From Polaribacter sp. (GTDB lineage Bacteria > Bacteroidota > Bacteroidia > Flavobacteriales > Flavobacteriaceae): a stretch of DNA of 19,059 nucleotides. The stretch spans positions 1 through 19,059 of the forward strand of contig JAQWIO010000089.1 of assembly GCA_029248845.1 (NCBI GenBank), written 5' to 3'. The position numbers were made by a program, and so were the translations under genes. Below the pieces are notes generated by a model that did no database searches, had not been told where the DNA came from, and saw only the letters and a list, made by a program, of their open reading frames with translations. Shown here one piece after another: positions 1 to 6,134 of the stretch (positions are counted from its first letter, which is position 1; every line of letters starts with the position of its first letter).

Positions 1-91
1 CCGCAGTTAAAGTTGTTTTACCGTGATCTACGTGTCCGATAGTACCAATGTTTAAGTGTGGTTTCGAACGGTCAAAAGTTCCTTTTGCCAT
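1..91 (-). CDS. tuf: Elongation factor Tu, N-terminal fragment (runs off window)
   Basis: Only the first 30 codons are inside the window; the rest lies to the left. They begin MAKGTFDRSKPHLNIGTIG and include the GTPase P-loop GHVDHGKT (residues 19-26), which is diagnostic of EF-Tu, the GTPase that brings aminoacyl-tRNA to the ribosomal A site. The ATG is at 91-89 and follows an A/T-rich leader without a Shine-Dalgarno. It is the last gene seen in a run of four tRNA genes, 59 nt after tRNA-Thr(GGT), and is probably transcribed with them. The family call is essentially certain; the 3' part cannot be assessed. Confidence 0.97.
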   Translation of the reverse strand, partial: MAKGTFDRSKPHLNIGTIGHVDHGKTTLTA

Positions 92-150
92 AATTATTAA
101 TTTTAATTCTTAGTTTAAATATATTTAGTGTCTAATAATACATATTAATG

Positions 151-223
151 AGCCAATGATGGGACTTGAACCCATGACCTCATCCCTACCAAGGATGCGC
201 TCTACCAACTGAGCTACACCGGC
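151..223 (-). tRNA. tRNA-Thr (GGT)
   Basis: The minus strand folds as a 73-nt cloverleaf. The acceptor stem is GCCGGTG/CATTGGC with two G-T wobbles, and the D arm is GCTC/GAGC. The anticodon stem CATCC/GGATG encloses loop TTGGTAG, giving anticodon GGT (reads ACC/ACT). The T arm carries TTCAAGT and the discriminator base is T. No CCA is encoded. It is the tRNA next to tuf. Confidence 0.96.
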
Positions 224-241
224 TTTATTGGATTTAAATTG

Positions 242-314
242 AGCGAAAGACCGGGTTCGAACCGGCGACATTCAGCTTGGAAGGCTGACGCTCTACCAAC
301 TGAGCTACTTTCGC
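242..314 (-). tRNA. tRNA-Gly (TCC)
   Basis: A 73-nt cloverleaf on the minus strand with acceptor stem GCGAAAG/CTTTCGC and D arm GCTC/GAGC. The anticodon stem TCAGC/GCTGA has loop CTTCCAA, giving anticodon TCC (reads GGA/GGG). The T stem GCCGG/CCGGT encloses TTCGAAC and the discriminator is T. It lies 18 nt upstream of tRNA-Thr(GGT) in the same direction. Confidence 0.96.
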
Positions 315-328
315 ATTTTTGTAAATTG

Positions 329-410
329 TGGGGAGAGCAGGATTCGAACCTGCGAAGACGTAGTCAACGGAGTTACAGTCCGTCCTCGTTGGCCGCTTGA
401 GTATCTCCCC
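329..410 (-). tRNA. tRNA-Tyr (GTA)
   Basis: An 82-nt class II tRNA with a long variable arm, as expected for bacterial tRNA-Tyr. The acceptor stem is GGGGAGA/TCTCCCC with discriminator A. The anticodon stem ACGGA/TCCGT encloses CTGTAAC, giving anticodon GTA. The T loop is TTCGAAT. It lies 14 nt upstream of tRNA-Gly. Confidence 0.96.
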
Positions 411-445
411 TTTAATTTACTATTTTAATGAACTTATTGTTTTTG

Positions 446-519
446 AGCCGATGGAGGGACTCGAACCCACGACCTGCTGATTACAAATCAGCTGCTCTAG
501 CCAGCTGAGCTACATCGGC
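446..519 (-). tRNA. tRNA-Thr (TGT)
   Basis: A 74-nt cloverleaf with acceptor stem GCCGATG/CATCGGC and D arm GCTC/GAGC. The anticodon stem GCTGA/TCAGC encloses TTTGTAA, giving anticodon TGT (reads ACA/ACG). The discriminator is T. It is the first tRNA of the tuf-linked cluster and lies about 40 nt downstream of the predicted promoter -7 element. Confidence 0.96.
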
Positions 520-528
520 TTATGATGC

Positions 529-555
529 AAAAAAACAACCCGCTATTTCTAACGG
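529..555 (-). terminator. Hairpin plus T-run at the start of the tRNA-tuf leader
   Basis: On the minus strand, CCGTTA (555-550) pairs with TAGCGG (545-540), with one wobble, across a GAAA tetraloop. GTTG and a run of seven T (535-529) follow. This is terminator-like and could end transcription arriving from hpf. It also lies almost exactly where the tRNA-tuf promoter should start transcription, so it may instead be a 5'-end stabilising stem. The stem is visible in the sequence; the role is inferred. Confidence 0.45.
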
Positions 556-559
556 ATTG

Positions 560-590
560 CAAATGTATAAAGTTTTTCTTTATTCTAAAA
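560..590 (-). promoter_or_regulatory. Predicted promoter of the tRNA-tuf unit
   Basis: The minus strand carries TACATTTG at 567-560, a full match to the Bacteroidetes -7 consensus TAnnTTTG. A 19-nt spacer separates it from TTTT at 590-587, where the -33 consensus is TTTG, so the upstream element is one base off. It lies between hpf and the first tRNA and would start transcription near position 553, giving the tRNA-tuf genes their own promoter. Confidence 0.6.
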
Positions 591-625
591 CTTTTTGTAA
601 TTATTTTTTTCTTTTTTTTTGCTTT

Positions 626-934
626 TTATGAAGTTACAGAATCTCTTTGTTTTTCTTTAGACCTTTTTAGTTGTCTCTTTAAATTATCGATTGCAGAATT
701 AACTCCTTCTTCAAAGGTCTTTGCCTCTCTTTTTATAATTAATTCCCTTCTAGGAATATTGATTTTAACTTCTGTTATTTTATTTTCTTTATCGCTTGTA
801 TTCATAACTTTTAAAAAAACTTCAGCATTAACAATTTTATCATGATATTTGGTTAAATTAGATACTTTCTCTTCTACAAAACTGATCAACTTTTTATCTG
901 CATTAAAATTAACTGATTGGGTAAATACTTTCAT
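626..934 (-). CDS. hpf: Ribosome hibernation-promoting factor, short form (HPF/RaiA family)
   Basis: This 102-residue protein has the HPF/YfiA beta-alpha-beta-beta-beta-alpha pattern. It opens with MKVFTQSVNFNADKKLISFV, contains strands around AEVFLKV and EVKINIPRRELIIKREA, and has a basic C-terminal helix (NLKRQLKRSKEKQ). The family binds the 30S decoding region and shuts ribosomes down in stationary phase. It lacks the extra C-terminal dimerisation domain of long-form HPF, so it is the short form. The start ATG overlaps the TGA stop of the upstream recombinase in an ATGA junction (934-931), which implies translational coupling. The neighbours rpsU, tRNAs and tuf are also translation genes. 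The family call is firm; whether it behaves like HPF or YfiA is not decidable here. Confidence 0.93.
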   Translation of the reverse strand: MKVFTQSVNFNADKKLISFVEEKVSNLTKYHDKIVNAEVFLKVMNTSDKENKITEVKINIPRRELIIKREAKTFEEGVNSAIDNLKRQLKRSKEKQRDSVTS

Positions 935-1824
935 ACTTCATTATTTTTTTCGCTCCTAGGGTGAGCCTGATTATACACTTTTTTTATGACATCAAGACTG
1001 TTTTGAACATAGACTTGCGTAGAAGCTAAAGAAGAATGCCCTAGTAACTCTTTAACTGAATTTAAATCTGCCCCTTCATTTAAAAGATGTGATGCAAAAG
1101 AGTGTCTTAATATGTGGGGGCTTTTCTTCTCTTTAGAAGATATTTTACTAAAATATGAATTTATAACCCTGTATACAAGTGTTTCATATATTTTATTTCC
1201 TGTTTTAGTAATAAAAAGTTCTTCGACACCAATTGTAAATTCTTTTTTTAATTCTAAATATTTTTTTAGTGTCTGAATTACAGAAGTTAAAAGAGGTACA
1301 AACCTCTCTTTATTTCTTTTTCCTAATACTTTAATGGTTCGATCTGAAAAGCTAATATCTTTCTCTTTAATATTAATTAGCTCCGTTCTCCTAATTCCTG
1401 TTGAATAAAAAAGTTCTACAATTAGCTTATTTCTTGTTGATATGAAATCAGTATCGATAGCTATCTGATTAATTACAGTATTAATTTCCCTGGATGTAAA
1501 TGGCACTTGAACTCTTTTTTGTGTTTTGAGAGCTTTGTGCTTTAACAATGGACTGACGTCTATTTTATTTGTTTTCTGTGAAAATTTATAAAAAGATTTT
1601 AAAGAACTTACTTTTCTATTAATGGTTCTATTTGATATATCGCTATCAACCAAACTAACAATCCAACTTCTAATTTGAGAATAGTGAACTTCTAACAAGC
1701 TATCTTGGCTATATTCTGTGGCTAAAAAATCTCTAAAGGAAAATAGATCATTTTTATATGCGGTAGTTGTGTGAACTGAATATTTTTTCTCTAATGAGAG
1801 ATATTCTAAAAATGCATCAATCAA
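931..1824 (-). CDS. xerC: XerC/XerD-type tyrosine recombinase
   Basis: At 297 residues this is the usual Xer length. An N-terminal SAM-like DNA-binding domain spans about residues 1-95 and the catalytic domain about 105-290. All six catalytic residues are visible: R145 (STGIRRTEL), K169 (VLGKRNKER), H237 and R240 (PHILRHSFASHLL), H263 (LLGHSS) and nucleophile Y272 (TQVYVQ). Spacing matches E. coli XerD closely. Xer recombinases resolve chromosome dimers at dif; integrases share the fold. The length, the place between ribosomal genes and the absence of flanking att-like repeats argue for a housekeeping Xer. It starts 41 nt after the rpsU terminator and overlaps hpf by 4 nt. Whether it is the XerC or XerD partner cannot be told from sequence alone. 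Confidence 0.9.
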   Translation of the reverse strand: MIDAFLEYLSLEKKYSVHTTTAYKNDLFSFRDFLATEYSQDSLLEVHYSQIRSWIVSLVDSDISNRTINRKVSSLKSFYKFSQKTNKIDVSPLLKHKALKTQKRVQVPFTSREINTVINQIAIDTDFISTRNKLIVELFYSTGIRRTELINIKEKDISFSDRTIKVLGKRNKERFVPLLTSVIQTLKKYLELKKEFTIGVEELFITKTGNKIYETLVYRVINSYFSKISSKEKKSPHILRHSFASHLLNEGADLNSVKELLGHSSLASTQVYVQNSLDVIKKVYNQAHPRSEKNNEV

Positions 1825-1864
1825 ACTTTAACTATTTTATAGGTAAATTTACAAAAAAAAGCAC

Positions 1865-1902
1865 AAAAAAACTCGTAACGCAAAAAGCGTTACGAGTTTT
1901 TT
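1865..1902 (-). terminator. Intrinsic terminator downstream of rpsU
   Basis: A perfect stem pairs AAAAAACTCGTAACGC (1866-1881 as read on plus) with GCGTTACGAGTTTTTT (1887-1902) across a 5-nt A/T loop. On the minus strand the stem runs straight into a T tract. It begins 20 nt after the rpsU stop. The A and T tracts on both sides would let it act in either direction, but only rpsU needs it here. Confidence 0.9.
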
Positions 1903-1921
1903 ATTTTAAAATACGTTATTT

Positions 1922-2119
1922 CTAACCTACTTCTTCTTGTGTTCTTAATTTTTGAACATAAGATGCTTTAATTCTTTGCGCCCTATTCGCCACAGATGGC
2001 TTGGTAAAGTTTTTTCTGTTACGTAAGTTCTTCATTGTCTTAGTTCTATCGAATTTTCTTTTATAACGTTTTAAAGCCCTATCGATATTCTCTCCTTCTT
2101 TTATTGGTATAATTAACAT
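1922..2119 (-). CDS. rpsU: 30S ribosomal protein bS21
   Basis: This is a 65-residue, very basic protein of the bS21 family: MLIIPIKEGENIDRALKRYK, then K/R-rich helices (KRKFDRTKTMKNLRNRKN) and a C-terminal extension containing Y54 (KASYVQKL). bS21 sits on the 30S platform near the 3' end of 16S rRNA. In Flavobacterium ribosomes bS21, with bS18 and bS6, is reported to bury the anti-Shine-Dalgarno, and I recall Tyr54 being one of the contact residues. The gene has its own promoter (2193-2222), a strong Shine-Dalgarno (2127-2137) and a terminator (1865-1902), so it is mainly a single-gene transcript. The Shine-Dalgarno suggests autoregulation by the share of ribosomes lacking bS21. Confidence 0.97.
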   Translation of the reverse strand: MLIIPIKEGENIDRALKRYKRKFDRTKTMKNLRNRKNFTKPSVANRAQRIKASYVQKLRTQEEVG

Positions 2120-2126
2120 AAGTTGG

Positions 2127-2137
2127 CACCTCCTTTC
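2127..2137 (-). promoter_or_regulatory. Exceptional Shine-Dalgarno of rpsU
   Basis: The minus strand reads GAAAGGAGGTG, then CCAACTT and the rpsU ATG; nine bases separate GGAGG from the start codon. The 11 bases are complementary to the canonical 16S 3' tail (anti-Shine-Dalgarno CACCTCCTTTC). No other gene start in this window has anything comparable. In Flavobacteria, where general Shine-Dalgarno use is absent, a strong one on rpsU is a reported exception linked to bS21 autoregulation. Confidence 0.9.
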
Positions 2138-2192
2138 ATAAATTCTTTTATATTTTGATAGTATTTAAACTATTTATTTATTTTTTGGACTG

Positions 2193-2222
2193 CAAATGTA
2201 ATTACAAATTGTGAATTGACAA
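2193..2222 (-). promoter_or_regulatory. Predicted rpsU promoter
   Basis: On the minus strand TACATTTG (2200-2193) matches the Bacteroidetes -7 consensus TAnnTTTG exactly. TTG (2222-2220) lies 19 nt upstream at the -33 position. Transcription would begin near 2186, giving a leader of about 65 nt that contains the Shine-Dalgarno. Both elements and their spacing fit the primary-sigma consensus for this phylum. Confidence 0.75.
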
Positions 2223-2272
2223 TCAGGAATTGCAAAATATTTTAAGCACTAACATGCATTAACGATTGAAGT

Positions 2273-2349
2273 GGCATCCTTTTTTGTTTTTTTGAACAAA
2301 AAAGATATAACGAAAAGCGTGCCCCGAAGGGAATGCCCTAAAAAAAAAA
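2273..2349 (-). other. Structured intergenic element downstream of the acyl-CoA dehydrogenase
   Basis: This lies between the acyl-CoA dehydrogenase stop and the rpsU promoter. A 10-bp stem, CTTTTTTGTT (2279-2288) with AACAAAAAAG (2295-2304), sits beside a small GC hairpin, CCC-CGAA-GGG type, at 2323-2331. Both are bracketed by GGCAT (2273-2277) pairing with ATGCC (2333-2337). An A-run at 2340-2349 borders it (T-run on minus). It is placed to end the acyl-CoA dehydrogenase transcript. The wording of the element resembles a short intergenic sequence I remember from other Flavobacteriaceae genomes, so it may be a dispersed repeat; that cannot be tested from one copy. Confidence 0.5.
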
Positions 2350-2368
2350 CGGAATTATACTGCAAAAC

Positions 2369-3535
2369 TTAGGTAACAGGCTTGTACTCTTTATTATCTA
2401 GTATAATTTTTGCGATTATCTCTTTTAAAATTTCAGAGGTTCCACCTCCTATTGGTCCTAGTCTACTATCACGAAGTAATCTTGCCATTGGGTATTCTTC
2501 CATGTAGCCATACCCTCCTAACATCTGTAATGCATCGTAAATCACTTCATCTGCCATTTTTGTGGAAAGCAACTTAGACATACTTGCTTCTTTTACTACA
2601 TATTGGCCGTCATTTAAACGCTTTGCAATAGAGTAATTATACTCTTTACACATGTCTATTTTACTTGCCATTTCTGCAATGTTGTGTCTCAAGGCTTGAA
2701 ACTTGTCTAAGGATTTACCAAAAGCAACTCTCTCGCGCATGTATTTTACCGTATAATCTAAGGCATATTCTGCTCTCGCATGTGCATTTACACCCATAAT
2801 AAGTCTCTCAGAAGCAAAATGCTGCATGATATATGGAAAACCTTTGCCTTCATCTCCTAATAAGTTTTCTTCTAAAACAACTACATTATCGAAAGCTATT
2901 TCTCCAGTATCTGATGCTCGCCATCCTAATTTATCTAATTTTGTTGCAGAAACACCTGGAGTGTGTCTGTCTACTACAAAAAGACTAATTCCTTTGTATT
3001 TATCTGACGGATCTGTTTTGGCTGCAACTATTAAATAATCTGAATAGACTCCGTTTGTGATAAAAGTTTTAGAACCGTTTAAAATATATGTATTTCCATT
3101 TTTAATAGCAGTAGACCTCATTCCTGCAACATCAGAACCTCCAAATGGTTCTGTAACACATAGACAACCAATCATTTTCCCCTCAACACTAGGAACTAAA
3201 TATTTTTGTTTAATAAGTTCAGATGCTTCTTCATTTAGATGTGTCATGGCTAAATATTCGTGAGCCCAAATTGCAGCTGCAAATCCTCCTGAATTTATCT
3301 TTTGTAATTCTTCTAAAAAAACAACGGTATAAAAAAGATCTAAGTCCAACCCTCCATATTCTTCTGGAGTACTCAAACCGAAATACCCCATTTCACCAAA
3401 CTTCTCCCAAATAAAACGCTCTATCGTACCTGTCTTTTCCCATTTTTCTATATATGGAACGACTTCTTTTTGTAAAAAATCTTTGAAACTTGCACGAAAA
3501 GCTTCGTGTTCTTCAGTAAAATACATACTGTTCAT
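2369..3535 (-). CDS. Acyl-CoA dehydrogenase (long-chain/isovaleryl-type)
   Basis: This 388-residue flavoenzyme catalyses FAD-dependent alpha,beta-dehydrogenation of acyl-CoA in fatty-acid or branched-chain breakdown. It carries the two family signatures: CVTEPFGGSDVAG (126-138) and the C-terminal QMLGGYGYMEEYPMARLLRD (337-356), followed by GGGTSEI (363-369). The medium-chain catalytic Glu position (EGTSEI) is Gly here. Instead E243 in ASERL matches the helix-G base of the isovaleryl and long-chain enzymes. The substrate is therefore more likely long or branched than medium or short straight-chain. It lies 20 nt after the helix-hairpin-helix gene and may be co-transcribed, though no functional link is evident. 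No electron-transfer flavoprotein or CoA ligase gene is nearby. Confidence 0.92.
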   Translation of the reverse strand: MNSMYFTEEHEAFRASFKDFLQKEVVPYIEKWEKTGTIERFIWEKFGEMGYFGLSTPEEYGGLDLDLFYTVVFLEELQKINSGGFAAAIWAHEYLAMTHLNEEASELIKQKYLVPSVEGKMIGCLCVTEPFGGSDVAGMRSTAIKNGNTYILNGSKTFITNGVYSDYLIVAAKTDPSDKYKGISLFVVDRHTPGVSATKLDKLGWRASDTGEIAFDNVVVLEENLLGDEGKGFPYIMQHFASERLIMGVNAHARAEYALDYTVKYMRERVAFGKSLDKFQALRHNIAEMASKIDMCKEYNYSIAKRLNDGQYVVKEASMSKLLSTKMADEVIYDALQMLGGYGYMEEYPMARLLRDSRLGPIGGGTSEILKEIIAKIILDNKEYKPVT

Positions 3536-3555
3536 TTAATCGTTATTAGAATTCT

Positions 3556-4449
3556 TTATTCAGCCATCAAATATAAGACTATTCTATCATATGAACCTAT
3601 AGGAAAATCCTTGATATTTTTTAATTCTGAAATATTTTGAAACGCTGCTATTTCGTCTCTATATTCTATTATTTTTTTACATAGTTTATAATCTATATAG
3701 GGACTCTTTAGTAACTCCTTGAAAGTCATAGTATTTATATTATTTTTTTTTATAATTGGTTTTTCAATGATTTTAAATGTAGAAAGCACTTTTTCTGCAA
3801 TCTCTTTTTCCAAACCCCAGACTTCAGTAATTTGACTTTCAAATGAAAATCCTTGCAATTTAGAACGATACTTAATAATACGTTCTGAAAGTTTTTCTCC
3901 TATTCCATAGATTGTTTTGAAATCTTCTGCAGAAGCTTTGTTAATATCTGTCGAAGAAATCATTTTCTTTTTTCGGGTATTTTCAACTCCATTTGAAGCA
4001 GTATTCTGTTTGGCTTTTAGCTTCTTTTTCTTAGCAACCCATTCTGGAAACTTAAAGTAAGGAGCTATTTTAGTTAATAAAGAATCTGATACTTTTGTTA
4101 TTCTCTGAAATTCTTGTTTAGAATTAATAAACTTATTTTTTTTTCTGTAGAGGAGTAATCTATCTATCTCAATTAAAGACATTCCTAATTGCGCTCCTTT
4201 ATAATCTGATATATAATTGGGATTAAAGGGAAAAATATTAGGTATCCTATCTTCTATCTCAATCTCTTTTAGGCTGTCTATTTGTTTTTGAAAAGCATTA
4301 ATTTCGTGTTGATTCATATCTTCTAACTGATCCGAAGAAAAAGGATCAAAAAAAATAATTGACTGTAAAATAAGAATAAGGATTGTTAAAAGAAAAATCC
4401 CATTTCTTTGGTCTTTATGATACCAGAAATGGGATTTAAAATATTTCAT
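3556..4449 (-). CDS. Membrane-anchored helix-hairpin-helix (ComEA-like) protein
   Basis: A 297-residue protein. A short basic N-terminus (MKYFKSHFWYHKDQRNG) precedes one transmembrane segment at about 18-34 (IFLLTILILILQSIIFF), so the remainder should face the periplasm. Three helix-hairpin-helix-like repeats follow: AQLGMSLIEIDRLLLYRKK, then DINKASAEDFKTIYGIGEKL with GFSFESQITEVWGL (the best ComEA match), then NINTMTFKELLKSPYIDYKL. A Lys-rich linker lies between repeats 1 and 2. ComEA proteins bind incoming double-stranded DNA at the cell surface during uptake, so a DNA-uptake or envelope DNA-binding role is possible. No comEC, comF or pilus gene lies in the window. It starts 8 nt downstream of the AGCS symporter. 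Domain call good; function inferred. Confidence 0.75.
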   Translation of the reverse strand: MKYFKSHFWYHKDQRNGIFLLTILILILQSIIFFDPFSSDQLEDMNQHEINAFQKQIDSLKEIEIEDRIPNIFPFNPNYISDYKGAQLGMSLIEIDRLLLYRKKNKFINSKQEFQRITKVSDSLLTKIAPYFKFPEWVAKKKKLKAKQNTASNGVENTRKKKMISSTDINKASAEDFKTIYGIGEKLSERIIKYRSKLQGFSFESQITEVWGLEKEIAEKVLSTFKIIEKPIIKKNNINTMTFKELLKSPYIDYKLCKKIIEYRDEIAAFQNISELKNIKDFPIGSYDRIVLYLMAE

Positions 4450-4457
4450 TTTTTAAT

Positions 4458-6047
4458 TTATGCTTTTTTCGATTTAATAGCGTTTAGATATCTTGATAAT
4501 TCTTCACGAACTTTAGGAAACAGGAAGAATAAACCAACTACATTAGGCACGGCCATCGCAAAAATCATAGCATCTGAAAAATCAGTAACTGCTCCTAAAC
4601 TAGCAGCAGAACCTATGATAACGAATAAACAGAATAAAATTTTATATGCATAGTCAGCTGCTTTTGAACGACCAAATAAGAACATCCATCCTTGTAACCC
4701 GTAATAAGACCAAGACAACATTGTTGAAAATGCAAATAAAACTACAGCAACCGTTAAAATGTAGGGAAACCATGGAATCACTGAAGCAAATGCTTTAGAT
4801 GTTGCTAAAACACCATCAGGAGATTTAACTCCGTAGGTCATGATTTCTCCATCTCCATTGGTAATAATTATTACCAATGCTGTCATTGTACAAACAACAA
4901 CTGTATCAATAAAAGGCTCTAATAAAGCTACTAAACCCTCAGAAGCTGGGTATTTTGTTTTGACTGCTGAATGCGCAATTGCAGCAGAACCAACTCCTGC
5001 TTCATTCGAAAATGCTGCTCTTTGAAATCCTATAATTAAGACACCTAGCAAACCTCCTGTAATCCCTTTCGGGTTAAAAGCGCCATCCCAAATTTGACCA
5101 AAAGCATTTCCTATTTGAGAAAAATTAGCCGTTAAAATAACAATTGCTGCCAAGAAATATATCCCAACCATAAAAGGTACTATTTTCTCAGTAATATTTC
5201 CAATTCTTTTTATTCCCCCAATAATTACAATACCAACTAAAACAGCCATTACAACACCAAAAATTAGCGAGGTAGACAAATCATTAGAACCAATCATACC
5301 CCCAAATTGCTGTGCTGCTTGATTTGCTTGAAACATGTTTCCTCCTCCAAAAGAACCTCCAATCACCATTACAGCGAAAAGAACTGCTAAAACTTTACCT
5401 AAACCACTCTTACCAACATCAGCTAAACCTTTCTTTAAGTAATACATTGGACCTCCGTATACAGTTCCATCTTCTCCAACATCTCTATACTTTACACCTA
5501 GGGTACATTCTACAAATTTTGAGGACATTCCTAACAAACCAGCAACTATCATCCAAAAAGTAGCCCCTGGACCTCCAAGTGATAAGGCCACCGCAACTCC
5601 TGCAATATTCCCCAAACCTACCGTTCCTGATAAAGCTGCTGTTAGAGCCTGAAAGTGGGAAACCTCTCCTTCTTCTCCTTCGATTCTTATTGTTTCAATG
5701 GCATCGCCACCAGGAGTTGGATCTCCAGCTGCGACATCTGATGTCACATGATCTACTTCATCATACTTTCCTCGAACAATATTGATAGAAATAGGAAACA
5801 TTCTTATGTTTACAAATTTAAATAGTAGGGTAAAAATTAATCCTGCTAAAAGAAGCACGATGATTACCAAAGGCATTTGAACTCCATCACCTAATTTAAC
5901 AGAATAAAAAACAAAACTACCCCAGGCATCTGCGACTGGTTTAAAACCCTCATTTATACTTTCTGCTATTCCTTTTTCTTGTTTTTCTTGAGCAAATGTC
6001 AAAAATGATACTGTTAAAAACAACAACGAAAGAAATTTTTTATTCAT
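4458..6047 (-). CDS. Alanine/glycine:cation symporter (AGCS family)
   Basis: A 529-residue inner-membrane transporter expected to import alanine or glycine with Na+ or H+. Family motifs include SHFQALTAALSGTVGLGNIA (130-149), GGPGATFWMIVAGLLG (158-173) and FSNEAGVGSAAIAHSAVKT in the middle. About ten hydrophobic segments are visible. Two things differ from the shorter family members I know. There is a cleavable-looking signal peptide (residues 1-20, ending LTFAQ), and an acidic, Gly/Pro-rich loop at about 95-128 separates the first main membrane segment from the SHFQAL motif. It is the first gene of a tight run with the helix-hairpin-helix and acyl-CoA dehydrogenase genes. A weak promoter-like TTG/TCATATTG pair lies in its leader inside the preceding terminator region. 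Confidence 0.92.
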   Translation of the reverse strand: MNKKFLSLLFLTVSFLTFAQEKQEKGIAESINEGFKPVADAWGSFVFYSVKLGDGVQMPLVIIVLLLAGLIFTLLFKFVNIRMFPISINIVRGKYDEVDHVTSDVAAGDPTPGGDAIETIRIEGEEGEVSHFQALTAALSGTVGLGNIAGVAVALSLGGPGATFWMIVAGLLGMSSKFVECTLGVKYRDVGEDGTVYGGPMYYLKKGLADVGKSGLGKVLAVLFAVMVIGGSFGGGNMFQANQAAQQFGGMIGSNDLSTSLIFGVVMAVLVGIVIIGGIKRIGNITEKIVPFMVGIYFLAAIVILTANFSQIGNAFGQIWDGAFNPKGITGGLLGVLIIGFQRAAFSNEAGVGSAAIAHSAVKTKYPASEGLVALLEPFIDTVVVCTMTALVIIITNGDGEIMTYGVKSPDGVLATSKAFASVIPWFPYILTVAVVLFAFSTMLSWSYYGLQGWMFLFGRSKAADYAYKILFCLFVIIGSAASLGAVTDFSDAMIFAMAVPNVVGLFFLFPKVREELSRYLNAIKSKKA

Positions 6048-6090
6048 AATGTATTTTAATTAATTTATAGTAATCGGTTTGCAATATGAT

Positions 6091-6121
6091 AAAAAATTGC
6101 GCTTTCAACAAGTTTTGAGCG
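6091..6121 (-). terminator. Intrinsic terminator of the pspC-channel-RmlD run
   Basis: On the minus strand CGCTCAA pairs with TTG and AGCG, with an AA bulge (6121-6100), around a 6-nt AACTTG loop. CA and a T-rich run (6096-6091) follow. It begins 14 nt after the stop of the RmlD-like gene, as expected for the end of that transcript. Confidence 0.6.
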
Positions 6122-6134
6122 TTAAAACTACTTT

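Noticed and set aside
522..845. 107-codon plus-strand ORF over hpf and the tRNA leader
   Set aside because: It is the antisense of hpf and low-complexity T-rich DNA; the encoded Phe/Leu-rich string matches no family.
931..1824. The tyrosine recombinase as an integrase of a mobile element next to tRNA genes
   Set aside because: No direct repeats of tRNA 3' ends, no cargo genes and no excisionase; length, catalytic spacing and position in a translation cluster fit a housekeeping Xer.
5312..5785. Two Leu-rich plus-strand ORFs (5312-5563 and 5579-5785) inside the symporter gene
   Set aside because: They are antisense shadows of a conserved AGCS transporter and have no family features.
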